The position numbers and the translations under genes were made by a program. A stretch of 64,000 nt of DNA from Methylobacterium brachythecii (lineage in GTDB: Bacteria; Pseudomonadota; Alphaproteobacteria; Rhizobiales; Beijerinckiaceae): contig NZ_JACIDN010000001.1 in the NCBI RefSeq assembly GCF_014196345.1, positions 503,393 through 567,392 on the forward strand. The letters are read 5' to 3'. The notes under the pieces were generated by a model that worked only from the letters and a program-made list of their open reading frames with translations, did no database searches and had not been told where the DNA came from. Positions 16,414-25,575 of the stretch are shown here, in pieces. Within the stretch, counting starts at the first letter, position 1. Each line of letters starts with the position of its first letter.

Positions 16414-19400
16414 TCAGCTTTTGCTGCCGTCGCCGGATTCGAGCTGCGCCTTGAGGGCGGCGAGCTTGGCGAAAGGCGAGTCCGGGTCGGGCTGTCGCTC
16501 GCGGCGCGGCGGCCGAGCCTCCGCCTTGCGGACGTCGTCGCGCGCCTGATCGGGCCGGCGATCCGGACGGCCCCGCTGCTCGCGGCGCGGCCCACCCTCG
16601 AAACGCTCGCGTCCGCCCTCGGGGCGATCGCCACCACGGCGGTTGCGGTCGTCGCGCCGGCCACCTTCCGGACGGCCGCCATCGCGGCGCCCGTCGTCCT
16701 GACGGGCCTCGCCGGATCGCGGTTCGCCTGGGCGTGCATCGCCGCGCGGGCCGCGGTTGGGCCGCTGACCAGCGGGACGCTGATGGCGCTGGAGCCGCCA
16801 GACCTCGGTCGTCTCGACAGGAGCCGGTTCGGCAGGGGCGACGGCCTCAGCCGACGCATCGACGGGAGCGGCCTCGGCCGTCGCATCCGGCTCGGGAGAC
16901 GCGGCCTGGACCGCGGCGATTTCGGACGTCTGCTCGGCAGCAGGCTCCGCAGCCTCGGGTTCCGCGGTGGGCTCCTCGGAGGACACCGCCTCGGGCGTCT
17001 CGGCCTGGGCTTCGGGCTCGGCGGCGGTCGGGGCGGCTTCCACGGCGGTCTCGGCGACCGGCCCGGTCGTGGGCGCGTCTGCGGCCTCGGCCTCGGAGGA
17101 TGCGGAGGGCTCCGCGCTCAACTCGGCCGCCTCGTTGACGGTCTCTTCGTTGCCGGTCTCCTCAGCCCCATCTGAGACGACGGCATCGGTGCCGGCAGCC
17201 TGCTGCACCGGCGCAGCAGGCGTCGTTGCGGCGGCGGGAACCAGCGGAACGGTGATGGCCGGCCCCTCGCGCGTCTCCGAGGCGTAGCCGAGCGACTTTA
17301 GGATCGAGGCGAAATCCTCGCCCGAACAACCGACCAGCGAGGTCATGTTGACCGTCGCCGTGAAGCCGTCGCCGTCGGCGGTGCCGGGAGGTGGCTCACC
17401 GGGCGTGGTGCCGGGGCGGTAGGCGATGGCTGGGCGGATGAGGTCGGCGAGGCGTTCCAGGATGTCCACGCGCACGGCCCGCTCGCCGCAGACCCGGAAG
17501 CCGGCAGCGCGATACAGGCCTTTGGCGATTTCCTGGTCAACTTTGATCGAGGTGCGGCCGGAGCCGGCGAGATGCGCGATCTCGTCGAGCCCGCGCTGGT
17601 CGAGGCCGCCGTTGCGCAGGGCCCAGAGCTGGGCTGCCAGCGTACGCGGGGCCGGCTTCAAGAGAGCCGGCAAAAAGATGTGGTAGGCGCCGAAGCGGAC
17701 GCCGTGGCGGCGCAGGTTGGCTCGGCCGTCCTGGTCGAGCGTGCGCATCTCGTGCGCGACTTTGGCCCGCTCGAGGACGCCGAGCGCTTCGACGACCTGA
17801 TAGCCGATGCCGCGGGACAGGCCCGTGAGGTCGGCGGCCGACTCGATCTCCATCAGCGGCCCGAGCAGCCGCACCACATAGGCCTTGAGCCATGCGGTGA
17901 GGCGGCCCTCGACCTTCTCGCGGTGCGGCCCGGTCAGGCCGTCATCGGCGATCAGGCGCAGGCCCGGCTCGAACAGCTTGTCGCCGGGAGTGAGCTTGGC
18001 CACCGGATCGCCCGTCCAGCGGATGATGCCGTCATGCGAGAGCACCAGGGCGGAATCGGCTGCAGCCGAGAACCTTTCGGCCCGGGCCTCGATCTCTCCG
18101 CCGAGCGCCTTTTCGGCCGCGCTACGCAGGGTCTTGGCCTCTTGCCCTTCCGCATTCGCATCGGGGACGAACTGAAAGCCGTGGAGGTGACCGACATGTT
18201 GACCCTCGACGGTGACGTCACCGCCGGGAGTGATCTCAGCTTCGAGCATCGCGTTCTCTCGTAAGCGCCGCATCAGGACGCTGGTACGCCGGTCGACGAA
18301 GCGGCTCGCGAGGCGCTCGTGCAGGGCATCCGACAGCCTGTCCTCTACCCGACGAGTCTCGCCCTGCCAATGCAGGGGGTCGATGAGCCAATCCGGGCGG
18401 TTCGCGACGAACGTCCAGGTGCGTCCCTGCGCGATCCGCTGGGACAGCGCGTCGATGTCGCCGTCGGTTCGGTCGATCATCGCGACATGCTTGGCGAACC
18501 AGTCGTTCGGGATGCGTCCGGCCATGCCGCGCATGAGGAAGCGGTAGAGCTGGGCGACGAGATCCGCGTGGGTCTGGGGATGCACCTTGCGGTAATCCGG
18601 CACGCCGCAGGTATCCCAGAGCCTCTGCACGGCCGCCTTCCCCTGAGCGAGATCGCGGATGTCGTCCTCGCGCGACAGGATCTCGAAGGAGGCCTGGTCC
18701 TCGCCGATCGGCGCACGGGTCAGGCCCCCCTCGTGGGGATGCTCGTCAAGACTCTTCTGCAGGGCGTCGAGCGAACTGAAGTTCAAGTCCGGATTGCGCC
18801 ATTGCAGGATGCGCACGGGATCGAACTGGTGGTTCTCCAGCGCCTCGACCATCTCCGGTTCAAAAGGCTTGCAGCGTCCCGTCGAGCCGAAGGTGCCGTC
18901 GGAGAGGTGGCGTCCCGCGCGTCCCGCGATCTGTCCCATCTCGGCCGCCGTTAGCTTCCGGAAGCGGGTGCCGTCGTATTTCCAGGTGGCCGCGAAGGCG
19001 ACGTGGTCGACGTCGAGATTGAGACCCATGCCGACGGCGTCGGTGGCGACGAGGTAGTCGACCTCGCCCGACTGGTAGAGCTCGACCTGCGCGTTGCGCG
19101 TCCGGGGCGAGAGCGCTCCGAGAACCACCGCCGCTCCGCCGCGCTGGCGGCGGATCAGCTCGGCAATGGCGTAGACCTCCTCGGCCGAGAAGGCGACGAT
19201 CGCCGTGCGGCGCGGCAGTCGCGAGATCTTCTTCTCGCCGGCGAAGCTCAGGGTGGACAGGCGGGGGCGCGTGGTGACGTGGACGCCGGGAATCAGCGCT
19301 TGCACCAACGGCTGCATGGTGGAGGAGCCGATCAGCAGCGTCTCTTCGCGGCCGCGCCGGTAGAGCAGGCGGTCGGTGAAGACGTGGCCGCGATCCATGT

Positions 19401-19725
19401 CGGCAGCGAGCTGGATCTCGTCGATCGCCACGAAGGCCACGTCGAGGTCGCGCGGCATCGCCTCGATGGTGCAGATCCAATAGCGCGGCCGGTCCGGCTT
19501 GATCTTCTCCTCACCGGTGACGAGGGCGACCTTCTCCACGCCGACCCGCGCCACGACGCGCAGATAGACCTCGCGGGCGAGCAGCCGCAGCGGCAGGCCG
19601 ATCATGCCGGTCGGATGCGCGAGCATCCGCTCAATGGCGAGATGGGTCTTGCCGGTATTGGTCGGGCCGAGCACCGCCGTGGCGCCGCGGGAGCGTGCCT
19701 GCGGGGAGAGCGAGTGAAAGTTCAT
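16414..19725 (-). CDS. SUV3-like DExH RNA helicase with long disordered tail
   Basis: A 1103-residue superfamily 2 helicase resembling mitochondrial SUV3, which works in RNA decay. Walker A is at 20-27 (GPTNTGKT) and the DEIQ Walker B box at 102-105, with GSSTMQPLV, VATDAVGMGLNLD and the arginine-finger motif QIAGRAGRH in the second RecA domain. The SUV3 C-terminal region follows to about residue 820. The last 280 residues look disordered: about 828-970 are rich in Ala and Glu, then about 975-1075 are rich in Arg, Gly and Asp, ending in the short peptide DSPFAKLAALKAQLE. Such a tail could bind RNA or form condensates; that is inference. The S4 gene follows. Confidence 0.93.
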   Translation of the reverse strand: MNFHSLSPQARSRGATAVLGPTNTGKTHLAIERMLAHPTGMIGLPLRLLAREVYLRVVARVGVEKVALVTGEEKIKPDRPRYWICTIEAMPRDLDVAFVAIDEIQLAADMDRGHVFTDRLLYRRGREETLLIGSSTMQPLVQALIPGVHVTTRPRLSTLSFAGEKKISRLPRRTAIVAFSAEEVYAIAELIRRQRGGAAVVLGALSPRTRNAQVELYQSGEVDYLVATDAVGMGLNLDVDHVAFAATWKYDGTRFRKLTAAEMGQIAGRAGRHLSDGTFGSTGRCKPFEPEMVEALENHQFDPVRILQWRNPDLNFSSLDALQKSLDEHPHEGGLTRAPIGEDQASFEILSREDDIRDLAQGKAAVQRLWDTCGVPDYRKVHPQTHADLVAQLYRFLMRGMAGRIPNDWFAKHVAMIDRTDGDIDALSQRIAQGRTWTFVANRPDWLIDPLHWQGETRRVEDRLSDALHERLASRFVDRRTSVLMRRLRENAMLEAEITPGGDVTVEGQHVGHLHGFQFVPDANAEGQEAKTLRSAAEKALGGEIEARAERFSAAADSALVLSHDGIIRWTGDPVAKLTPGDKLFEPGLRLIADDGLTGPHREKVEGRLTAWLKAYVVRLLGPLMEIESAADLTGLSRGIGYQVVEALGVLERAKVAHEMRTLDQDGRANLRRHGVRFGAYHIFLPALLKPAPRTLAAQLWALRNGGLDQRGLDEIAHLAGSGRTSIKVDQEIAKGLYRAAGFRVCGERAVRVDILERLADLIRPAIAYRPGTTPGEPPPGTADGDGFTATVNMTSLVGCSGEDFASILKSLGYASETREGPAITVPLVPAAATTPAAPVQQAAGTDAVVSDGAEETGNEETVNEAAELSAEPSASSEAEAADAPTTGPVAETAVEAAPTAAEPEAQAETPEAVSSEEPTAEPEAAEPAAEQTSEIAAVQAASPEPDATAEAAPVDASAEAVAPAEPAPVETTEVWRLQRHQRPAGQRPNRGPRGDARPGEPRSGEARQDDGRRDGGRPEGGRRDDRNRRGGDRPEGGRERFEGGPRREQRGRPDRRPDQARDDVRKAEARPPRRERQPDPDSPFAKLAALKAQLESGDGSKS

Positions 19726-19803
19726 CCTGTGGTCGGCGGTCCCTTCGACGGGGGACGTCGATGCGCGAAGGCCGCGCCGGTGAACCCGTAGCCGGCGAAA
19801 TCT

Positions 19804-20127
19804 CTACGGATAACGCGGCTGCGGCGGGCCTCCGACGAGCGGCTGCCGGGTACCATATGGGGCCGAACCGGGCCCGGAGCCAACCTGCGGCGCGATGATC
19901 GGGTTTGCGTAAATGTCGATCCTGGCCGGAGGCTGCTGCGGCGTGATGTCGGCGCAGAGCGTGTCCGGCACCGCGGTCAGAGGCCCGCGCCGGGGTGGCC
20001 GGTGCTCGATGACCTGGACCGAGGAGAAAGCGTCGCCTCCGCAATCCGGTGTGCCCGCGCTCAACTCGCTAGCCGAAGCGGGGCAGGCGAGGAGGAGGGT
20101 CGCGACGAGGAGAGTTGTCCGGCGCAT
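19804..20127 (-). CDS. Small secreted protein, unknown function
   Basis: A 107-residue product with a clear signal peptide (MRRTTLLVATLLLACPASAS) and a proline-rich mature part containing two cysteines (PDCGGDAF and DTLCADI). I do not recognise a family. The ATG at 20127 is chosen because the signal peptide starts there; the frame is open 28 codons upstream. It lies 78 bp upstream of the helicase on the same strand. No ribosome site is strong. Confidence 0.55.
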   Translation of the reverse strand: MRRTTLLVATLLLACPASASELSAGTPDCGGDAFSSVQVIEHRPPRRGPLTAVPDTLCADITPQQPPARIDIYANPIIAPQVGSGPGSAPYGTRQPLVGGPPQPRYP

Positions 20128-20307
20128 CCGATCATCACACGCGGAAAACGTGAAGATTCTGCTCCTGTCGTCGTCGCAAGCTCGGCGAAGCAATCCTGGG
20201 TCGATTCGCACAGACGGCGCGATCGTCAGCTCATCGGGAGAAGTATAGTTCAGACAGTGACTTGATGACGTTTCCGTGCGGGCCCCAATGCCTGCAAGCC
20301 GTCTGCC

Positions 20308-21204
20308 CTAGAGAGGCCCAGCATAGGCTGGCGATGCCTGCAGACGCTCGATGTCGCGCCTTGGTGGCGCGCCGAACAGCCGGTGGTATTCCCGGCTGAA
20401 CTGAGAGGGGCTGTCATAGCCGACGGCAAAGCCTGCATTGCCGGCGCTCATGCCCTGCGCGAGCATCAGCCGCCGCGCCTCCTGCAGGCGGAGCTGCTTC
20501 TGATATTCCAGCGGCGTCATCCGCGTGACCGACTTGAAATGCTCGTGCAGGGAGGAGGCGCTCATCCCCGCCGCCGCGGCGATCTCGTCGACGCGAAGCT
20601 GCTCGCTGAACTCGCCGCGGATCTTCGCGATGGCGCGGCCCACCTGACTGATGCGGCTATCGACCACCGCCATCTGGCGTAGGGACGGGCCGTGCGGACC
20701 TGTCAGCAGACGGTACAGAATCTCGCGCTCGACCAAGGGTGCGAGGACCGGAATGCTTGCGGGCTGGTCCAACAGAGCTACGAGACGGCAGGCAGCATCA
20801 ACCAGGTCCGGGTCGCTCGGATAGACGGCGAGAGCCGGCAGGTCCGCCCGCGGGGCGGCGGTGCCCTCGGCCATAATCAGCTCGGCGAGTGCGCCGTGAT
20901 CGATGTCGATCTTCGCGCAGAGATACGGCGCGTCGGGGCTCGCCTCGAGGATATGACCGACGAGCGGCAGGTCTAAAGAGACCAGCAGATAGCTGTAGGG
21001 GTCGTAGGTCACGCTACGGCCGGCGAGCGAAACGCGTTTCGATCCCTGGGCGATCAGGCAAAGCGAAGCCTCGTAAACCGAGGGGATCGGCATGGTCGGC
21101 CCGTTTGCGCGGATCAGCTGCAGGCGGCGCATGACCGTGCCGGCCAAGCCCTCCTCGGGGCCATGACGCAGGATGAGCGCGGCGAGTTCCCCAGTTCTGT
21201 CCAT
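20308..21204 (-). CDS. AraC family transcriptional regulator
   Basis: A 298-residue regulator with an N-terminal cupin-like AraC_N domain (IPSVYEASLCLIAQGSKRV) and the two C-terminal helix-turn-helix motifs of AraC/XylS proteins (VDEIAAAAGMSASSLHEHFK and GNAGFAVGYDSPSQFSREY). The ATG at 21204 is chosen; a TTG at 21270 opens the same frame. It is divergent from the SDR oxidoreductase gene with 148 bp between, the usual arrangement for an AraC protein of this subgroup controlling a neighbouring reductase. Confidence 0.9.
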   Translation of the reverse strand: MDRTGELAALILRHGPEEGLAGTVMRRLQLIRANGPTMPIPSVYEASLCLIAQGSKRVSLAGRSVTYDPYSYLLVSLDLPLVGHILEASPDAPYLCAKIDIDHGALAELIMAEGTAAPRADLPALAVYPSDPDLVDAACRLVALLDQPASIPVLAPLVEREILYRLLTGPHGPSLRQMAVVDSRISQVGRAIAKIRGEFSEQLRVDEIAAAAGMSASSLHEHFKSVTRMTPLEYQKQLRLQEARRLMLAQGMSAGNAGFAVGYDSPSQFSREYHRLFGAPPRRDIERLQASPAYAGPL

Positions 21205-21352
21205 GACAGCGTTGTCGACGCGCCCTCCAGGCGCCGCAAGCGTGACGACCGCTTTCGGAGTATCGTACAAAGCCTTCGGGCGATCGCTCTAACGGCGCGA
21301 TCCGCCTCCGCCGCATGGTCCGCCCCGTGATCCGCAACGGGAAGGACCCATC

Positions 21353-22078
21353 ATGACGGGCGTCAGCGACAAGACCATCCTCATCACCGGCGCGTCCAGC
21401 GGCATCGGCGAAGCGACCGTGCGCGAACTGGCCAAAGAGGGCGCGCGGCTTTTCATCGGCGCACGCCGGGCCGACCGGCTCAAGGCGCTAGCCGAGGAAC
21501 TCGGCGATCACGTCGCGTGGAGCGAACTCGACGTCACGCGGGCAGACGCCTTCGAGGCCTTCGCGGACGCAGCGGCGGCGCGGTTCGGCCGGATCGATGC
21601 GCTCGTGAACAATGCGGGTGTGATGCCACTCTCGCTCCTCGCCGCACTGAAGCGCGACGAGTGGACCAGGATGATCGACGTGAACATCTACGGCGTCCTC
21701 AACGGCATCGCCGCCGTGCTGCCGCGGTTCATCGCGCAGAAGTCGGGTCATGTCGTGAACGTCGCCTCGATCGGCGCGCATCTCGTGGTGCCTTCGGCGG
21801 CCGTCTATTGCGGCACGAAATATGCGGTCTGGGCGATCACCGAGGGTCTCCGGCAGGAGCATGACGACGTCCGCGCGACGATCATCTCGCCCGGCGTCGT
21901 TGCGACCGAACTCGGCAACGACATCACCGACGCGGAGGTCGCGGCCGGATTGAGGGTCTGGCGGCAGAAGTCGCTGACCCCGGACGCCATCGCTCGCGCA
22001 ATCCGCTACGCGCTGGAGCAGCCGGAGGGCGTGGACGTCAACGAAGTGATCGTGCGCCCGACTGCCGCCGGCATGTAG
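21353..22078 (+). CDS. Short-chain dehydrogenase/reductase
   Basis: A 241-residue classical SDR enzyme that should use NAD(P)(H). The cofactor motif is TGASSGIG near residue 13, NNAG is present at about residue 86, and the catalytic YxxxK is YCGTK. GGGAAGG just upstream of the ATG is a good ribosome site. The basic residue in GARRADRL after the second strand suggests NADP preference. The substrate is unknown; the divergent AraC gene probably regulates it. Confidence 0.92.
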   Translation: MTGVSDKTILITGASSGIGEATVRELAKEGARLFIGARRADRLKALAEELGDHVAWSELDVTRADAFEAFADAAAARFGRIDALVNNAGVMPLSLLAALKRDEWTRMIDVNIYGVLNGIAAVLPRFIAQKSGHVVNVASIGAHLVVPSAAVYCGTKYAVWAITEGLRQEHDDVRATIISPGVVATELGNDITDAEVAAGLRVWRQKSLTPDAIARAIRYALEQPEGVDVNEVIVRPTAAGM

Positions 22079-22109
22079 TCCGTTCAGATCGAAGTACTCG
22101 ATCCGCGAA

Positions 22110-22143
22110 GTTTCCAGGCACAGGGCAACGTTTGCCTGGAAAC
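22110..22143. repeat. Inverted repeat between convergent genes
   Basis: Eleven-base perfect arms (GTTTCCAGGCA at 22110-22120, its complement at 22133-22143) enclose 12 bases. It lies 32 bp after the SDR stop and between convergent genes, so it is probably a transcription barrier for both, although neither side has a T run. Confidence 0.5.
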
Positions 22144-22270
22144 CGGTGCGGGCAACTCGACCGTCAGGATGGCGGTCTGGTCTCGCGGTGCCGAAGCATA
22201 AGGCCGCAAAACGCGCGCCGAATGGCCCGGCTCTGCTATGCCGTCCGGTTTGCGCACCGGGACGCCTTGA

Positions 22271-23182
22271 TTACTGGCCAGCGAGGCTCGCCTGGACCAT
22301 TGCGCCTTCCGGCGCGGCCTGCGTGCGGCCGGCGGTCCCGGTCGGGGCGCCGCCGGAGCGGGTGAAGCGGGTTGCTTCGATAATGTTGGTGCCGACCGTG
22401 GTGCGCACCGAGATGCGCATCGGCACGAGCACGCGCGAGCCCTCGACCGGCGCGAGCCAGACCGACATGTCGCGGTTGTCTTCCATGAACTTCACGCCGG
22501 GCCGATCGGGCCGGTGACCGCCGATCGCCACGTAGCGGGCGTTGCAGACCAGGACCGGGCCGCTATAGCCGGGCTTCTCGACCTGGCGGGTCTCGGCATA
22601 GCTCAGCACCACGTTGAAGCGGGTGGCGCCGTCGAAGACTGGCAGGGTGCGGTTGCAATTGGCCGGATCGGTCAGTTCGCCACGGCTCTGCGCCGGCATC
22701 AGTAGGGCGCTGGCCGGATCGACGATGCCTCGCTTGGCGGCGGCCGTCACCGGCACGCGGTCGCCCATGTCGGGCAGCGGCGGGATGACCTCGGCGCGCG
22801 AAACGTTGCCGTTGGCGAGCGCCATGCGCACGGCGATGCCCGAATTCGTTGTCCGCGTCGCGATGGAGAAGGCGTTCGGCAGCGGCTTGTCGGCGAGGGC
22901 GCCCGAAGCGCGGGCCGATCCCTGGCCGCCGGTCACGGCGCCGACGAGACCGGTCAGCTGCGCGGAGACGTCCATGCTGTAGCGGCTGCCCTGGAAGGCG
23001 CCGGAGAGCTGCGCGGTCCCGATCGGGAAGCCGGCGAGATTCACGCCGTAATCGACCACGACGCCCGTTCCACCGGGCGGAACCTTGGCTGCCCTCGGCC
23101 GGGCCTCGGCGCTGCCGCCGGCGAGACCGCACAGGAGGGCGGCCGAGATGAGGGCGGCGCGCGGGGCGGGCAGGGCGCACAT
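22271..23182 (-). CDS. DUF3108 domain protein, exported
   Basis: A 303-residue protein with an N-terminal signal peptide (MCALPAPRAALISAALLCGLAGGSAEA) and a mature region of the DUF3108 type, starting VDYGVNLAGFPIGTAQLSG. The family is periplasmic and of unknown function in proteobacteria. The last 30 residues are a low-complexity tail. The start at 23182 is set by the signal peptide; two earlier in-frame starts exist. The gene is divergent from the DUF2735 gene across a 359 bp gap. Confidence 0.78.
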   Translation of the reverse strand: MCALPAPRAALISAALLCGLAGGSAEARPRAAKVPPGGTGVVVDYGVNLAGFPIGTAQLSGAFQGSRYSMDVSAQLTGLVGAVTGGQGSARASGALADKPLPNAFSIATRTTNSGIAVRMALANGNVSRAEVIPPLPDMGDRVPVTAAAKRGIVDPASALLMPAQSRGELTDPANCNRTLPVFDGATRFNVVLSYAETRQVEKPGYSGPVLVCNARYVAIGGHRPDRPGVKFMEDNRDMSVWLAPVEGSRVLVPMRISVRTTVGTNIIEATRFTRSGGAPTGTAGRTQAAPEGAMVQASLAGQ

Positions 23183-23541
23183 GGTCACGACTGGGATGTC
23201 CTCAGAACAGCGCGCGACCGATGACGGCGCTGGACGCATCATTACGGACCCATCGTCCAGCCTCATGGTTAACAGACGGTTCTCCGGCGTGAAGTCGCCA
23301 CGAGGGCACACCCGCCAAAAGCCGCTCGGCCTATCCAGCCTGCTGCCTGCTCGTTCAGCGCGTCCAAAGTTTCGGCATGCTTGCCGCAGTTGCTCACGAA
23401 TGAGCTGAAATTCAGCATGCACATATTGAAAGCATTCGGCGCCTTTTTATCGTTAAGATGATGTTAACGACTTGAAACGTCTGATACGAACATCGAATTG
23501 AAGGTTAGTAATCGTAGGATCGCACAAGCAGAGGCAATGCG
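23183..23541. other. Divergent intergenic region with a CtrA-type site
   Basis: This 359 bp gap separates the DUF3108 and DUF2735 genes. The right-hand third is AT-rich and holds the TTAA-N7-TTAAC site at 23453-23468. The left part would have to carry the DUF3108 promoter; I see no defined element there. Confidence 0.5.
23453..23468 (+). promoter_or_regulatory. CtrA-type binding site, TTAA-N7-TTAAC
   Basis: The sequence TTAA, seven bases (GATGATG), TTAAC is an exact match to the full binding motif of the alphaproteobacterial cell-cycle regulator CtrA. It lies 74 bp upstream of the DUF2735 start. In DNA this GC-rich an exact match is unlikely by chance. It is near-palindromic (CGTTAA/TTAACG arms), so orientation is not certain. 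Confidence 0.6.
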
Positions 23542-23736
23542 ATGTCCGTGACCAGCTACCAGGAATCGGCCCGGATCTATCAGTTCGTGCCGCGTGCGCG
23601 CGCAGGCCAGCCGCTCCAGCGCGATCAGATTGCGCCTGTGATCGAGCTGATGCCCTCACGGATTGCGCTGTGCGACTTCGGAAGCGGCTCGTATCACGAC
23701 GCCGCGATCGCAGAGGATCGCGCGCGCAAGTCGTGA
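23542..23736 (+). CDS. DUF2735 domain protein
   Basis: A 64-residue protein whose ends match the small rhizobial family DUF2735: an N-terminal ESARIYQFVPRAR segment and a C-terminal GSGSYHDAAIAE segment. Its function is unknown. The ATG at 23542 is the only reasonable start. It lies downstream of a CtrA-type site and runs convergently into the acyl-CoA dehydrogenase gene 9 bp later. Confidence 0.75.
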   Translation: MSVTSYQESARIYQFVPRARAGQPLQRDQIAPVIELMPSRIALCDFGSGSYHDAAIAEDRARKS

Positions 23737-23745
23737 GCCCGGCGC

Positions 23746-24972
23746 TTACGCCCGCGGCAGCATCCTGTCGCTGATGATGCGGCGCTGGATCTCGCTCGTC
23801 CCCTCGAAGATCGTCGTTAGCCGCGCATCCCGCCAATAGCGCTCGACGCGCCGCTCGGTCGTGTAGCCGTTGCCGCCATGGAGCTGCATCGCCTGGTTGG
23901 TGACGCGCACGGCCATCTCCGTCGCGAGCAGCTTCACCATCGCGCAGCCGCTCTCCGCCGGTTCCCCCTCATCGAGCAGATGCGCCGCCTGCTGCCAGAA
24001 GGCACGGGCCTGCGCGACCTCGGCCGCCATGTCGGCCAGCGCGAAGCGCAGCGCCTGGAAGTCGCCGATCGGGTGCCCGAACTGCTCGCGCTCCTGCAGG
24101 TAGGCCTGGGTGTCCTCGACGGCGGCGCGCGCCACCGCCACGGCGCGTGCGGCCGTGTGCACGCGGGCGATGTTGAGTCCACGCTGCACCGAGGCGAAGC
24201 CGCCGGAATCGGCATCTGCACCCTCGTCGCCGTAGAGCCCGGTGAGCCGGTCGCTCTCGGGCACGCGTACGCCGTCGAGCTCCAGCTCGAAGGTGAGGAA
24301 GCCGTGATAGCCGATCTTGTCGATCACCTTGCCGGTGATGCCGTTCGGGAAGGTACCGGGTTTCTTGATGACGAGGAACGGCTCCAGTCCCGCCGAGCGG
24401 GACTCGCCGGGCTCCGGATCGCGGGTACGGGCAAGCACCTCGATGAAGTCGGCCGCCTTGGCGAAGCCGGCCCAGCGCTTGGTGCCGGTGAGCACCCACG
24501 CGTCGCCATCTCGTACGGCGCGGGTCTGGACGCCGGCGAGATCAGAGCCTGCGGTCGGCTCTGAGAGCGAGATCGAGCCGATCCACTCGCCCCGAGCCGA
24601 CTTGCGCAGCAATTCGCGCTTACGGTCGTCATCGAGGGTCTGAGTGCCGAGACCCTGGCCGCGGGCCAGGATCGAGCCAACGGAAAGCCACGCGCGGGAC
24701 AGCTCCTCCGAGATCAGGCAGTACTCGAAGACGCCGAGGCCCATGCCGCCGTATTCGGCGGGGATGGTGATGCCGAACCAGCCCTTCCGTGCCATCGCAT
24801 CGATGAGCGAGCGGGGCATCTCGCCCTTCTGCGGATCGAGTTCGTCGGCGATCGGCAAGACGACGTCGCGGGCGAAGGCGCGGGCCTCGTGCTGGAGCCT
24901 GACGCGCGTCTCGTTCCGCCACGGCGAGAGCAGTTCGGGCGGCCGTGGCTGATGGCGGTCCTGCTTCGGCAT
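23746..24972 (-). CDS. Acyl-CoA dehydrogenase
   Basis: A 408-residue FAD flavoenzyme that oxidises an acyl-CoA to the enoyl-CoA. N-terminal, beta-barrel and C-terminal helical domains are all present: ISLSEPTAGSDLAGVQT in the middle domain, and HGGNGYTTERRVERYWRDAR plus IFEGTSEIQ at the end. The Glu of the EGTSE motif is the catalytic base in this superfamily. Length is standard. No electron-transfer flavoprotein or other beta-oxidation gene is adjacent, so chain-length specificity is unknown. Confidence 0.9.
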   Translation of the reverse strand: MPKQDRHQPRPPELLSPWRNETRVRLQHEARAFARDVVLPIADELDPQKGEMPRSLIDAMARKGWFGITIPAEYGGMGLGVFEYCLISEELSRAWLSVGSILARGQGLGTQTLDDDRKRELLRKSARGEWIGSISLSEPTAGSDLAGVQTRAVRDGDAWVLTGTKRWAGFAKAADFIEVLARTRDPEPGESRSAGLEPFLVIKKPGTFPNGITGKVIDKIGYHGFLTFELELDGVRVPESDRLTGLYGDEGADADSGGFASVQRGLNIARVHTAARAVAVARAAVEDTQAYLQEREQFGHPIGDFQALRFALADMAAEVAQARAFWQQAAHLLDEGEPAESGCAMVKLLATEMAVRVTNQAMQLHGGNGYTTERRVERYWRDARLTTIFEGTSEIQRRIISDRMLPRA

Positions 24973-25107
24973 GGGGTTCCGGGTCCGATCACCTGACGAA
25001 CGGCCTCGCAGGAAGCGCGACCGTGTCGGGCTATAACCCGCTCGCCCGCCGACGGTTGCGGAGGCGGAATCACCAATGCCTGGATCAGGTTGGCTATGGC
25101 TGGCCGC

Positions 25108-25428
25108 TCACTCGTCTTCGCCGAACCGGGTCGCTAGCAACTCCTCGATCGCGTCGAGCGCGGCTTGCGCATCCTCGCCGACCGCCGTGACGTAGATCGA
25201 CGTGCCCTGCGCGGCGCCCAGCGTCAGCAGGCCCATGATCGAGCGCCCGCCGACCGTCTCTCCGGCACGGGTCACGGTGATCGTGCTCGAGTAGCGCTCG
25301 ACCATCTGCACGAACTTCGCCGAGGCGCGGGCATGCAGGCCGCGCTTGTTGATGATCGGCAAAGAACGGAGGAGGCCGCCCTCGGGAATCTCCGGCGCCT
25401 CGTCATCCGTGCTGAAACTGTCGCTCAT
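25108..25428 (-). CDS. HPr family phosphocarrier of the regulatory PTS
   Basis: A 106-residue HPr-like protein with an N-terminal extension of about 20 acidic residues. The phosphorylated histidine is H32 in NKRGLHARASAKF, and the kinase-target serine is S63 in GGRSIMGLLTLGAAQG. Both a His site and a Ser site fit the neighbouring HPr kinase gene. It is on the same strand as EIIA, hprK and chvG/chvI, with 147 bp to EIIA. No sugar permease or enzyme I gene is here, so it is a regulatory rather than a transport phosphocarrier. Confidence 0.92.
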   Translation of the reverse strand: MSDSFSTDDEAPEIPEGGLLRSLPIINKRGLHARASAKFVQMVERYSSTITVTRAGETVGGRSIMGLLTLGAAQGTSIYVTAVGEDAQAALDAIEELLATRFGEDE

Positions 25429-25575
25429 CGCCGTGGCGTCGTCCTGGAAAGCGGCCGGACCGGAAAGGCCCCACGCGTGCGGGAGGCCAGAGCGCAGATA
25501 GAGCGCTCAAGCTGAACGGCGACCGACAGGATGCGAAGACTGATTGCGCGGGGCGCAAAACCGGGCGGCGGCCGG

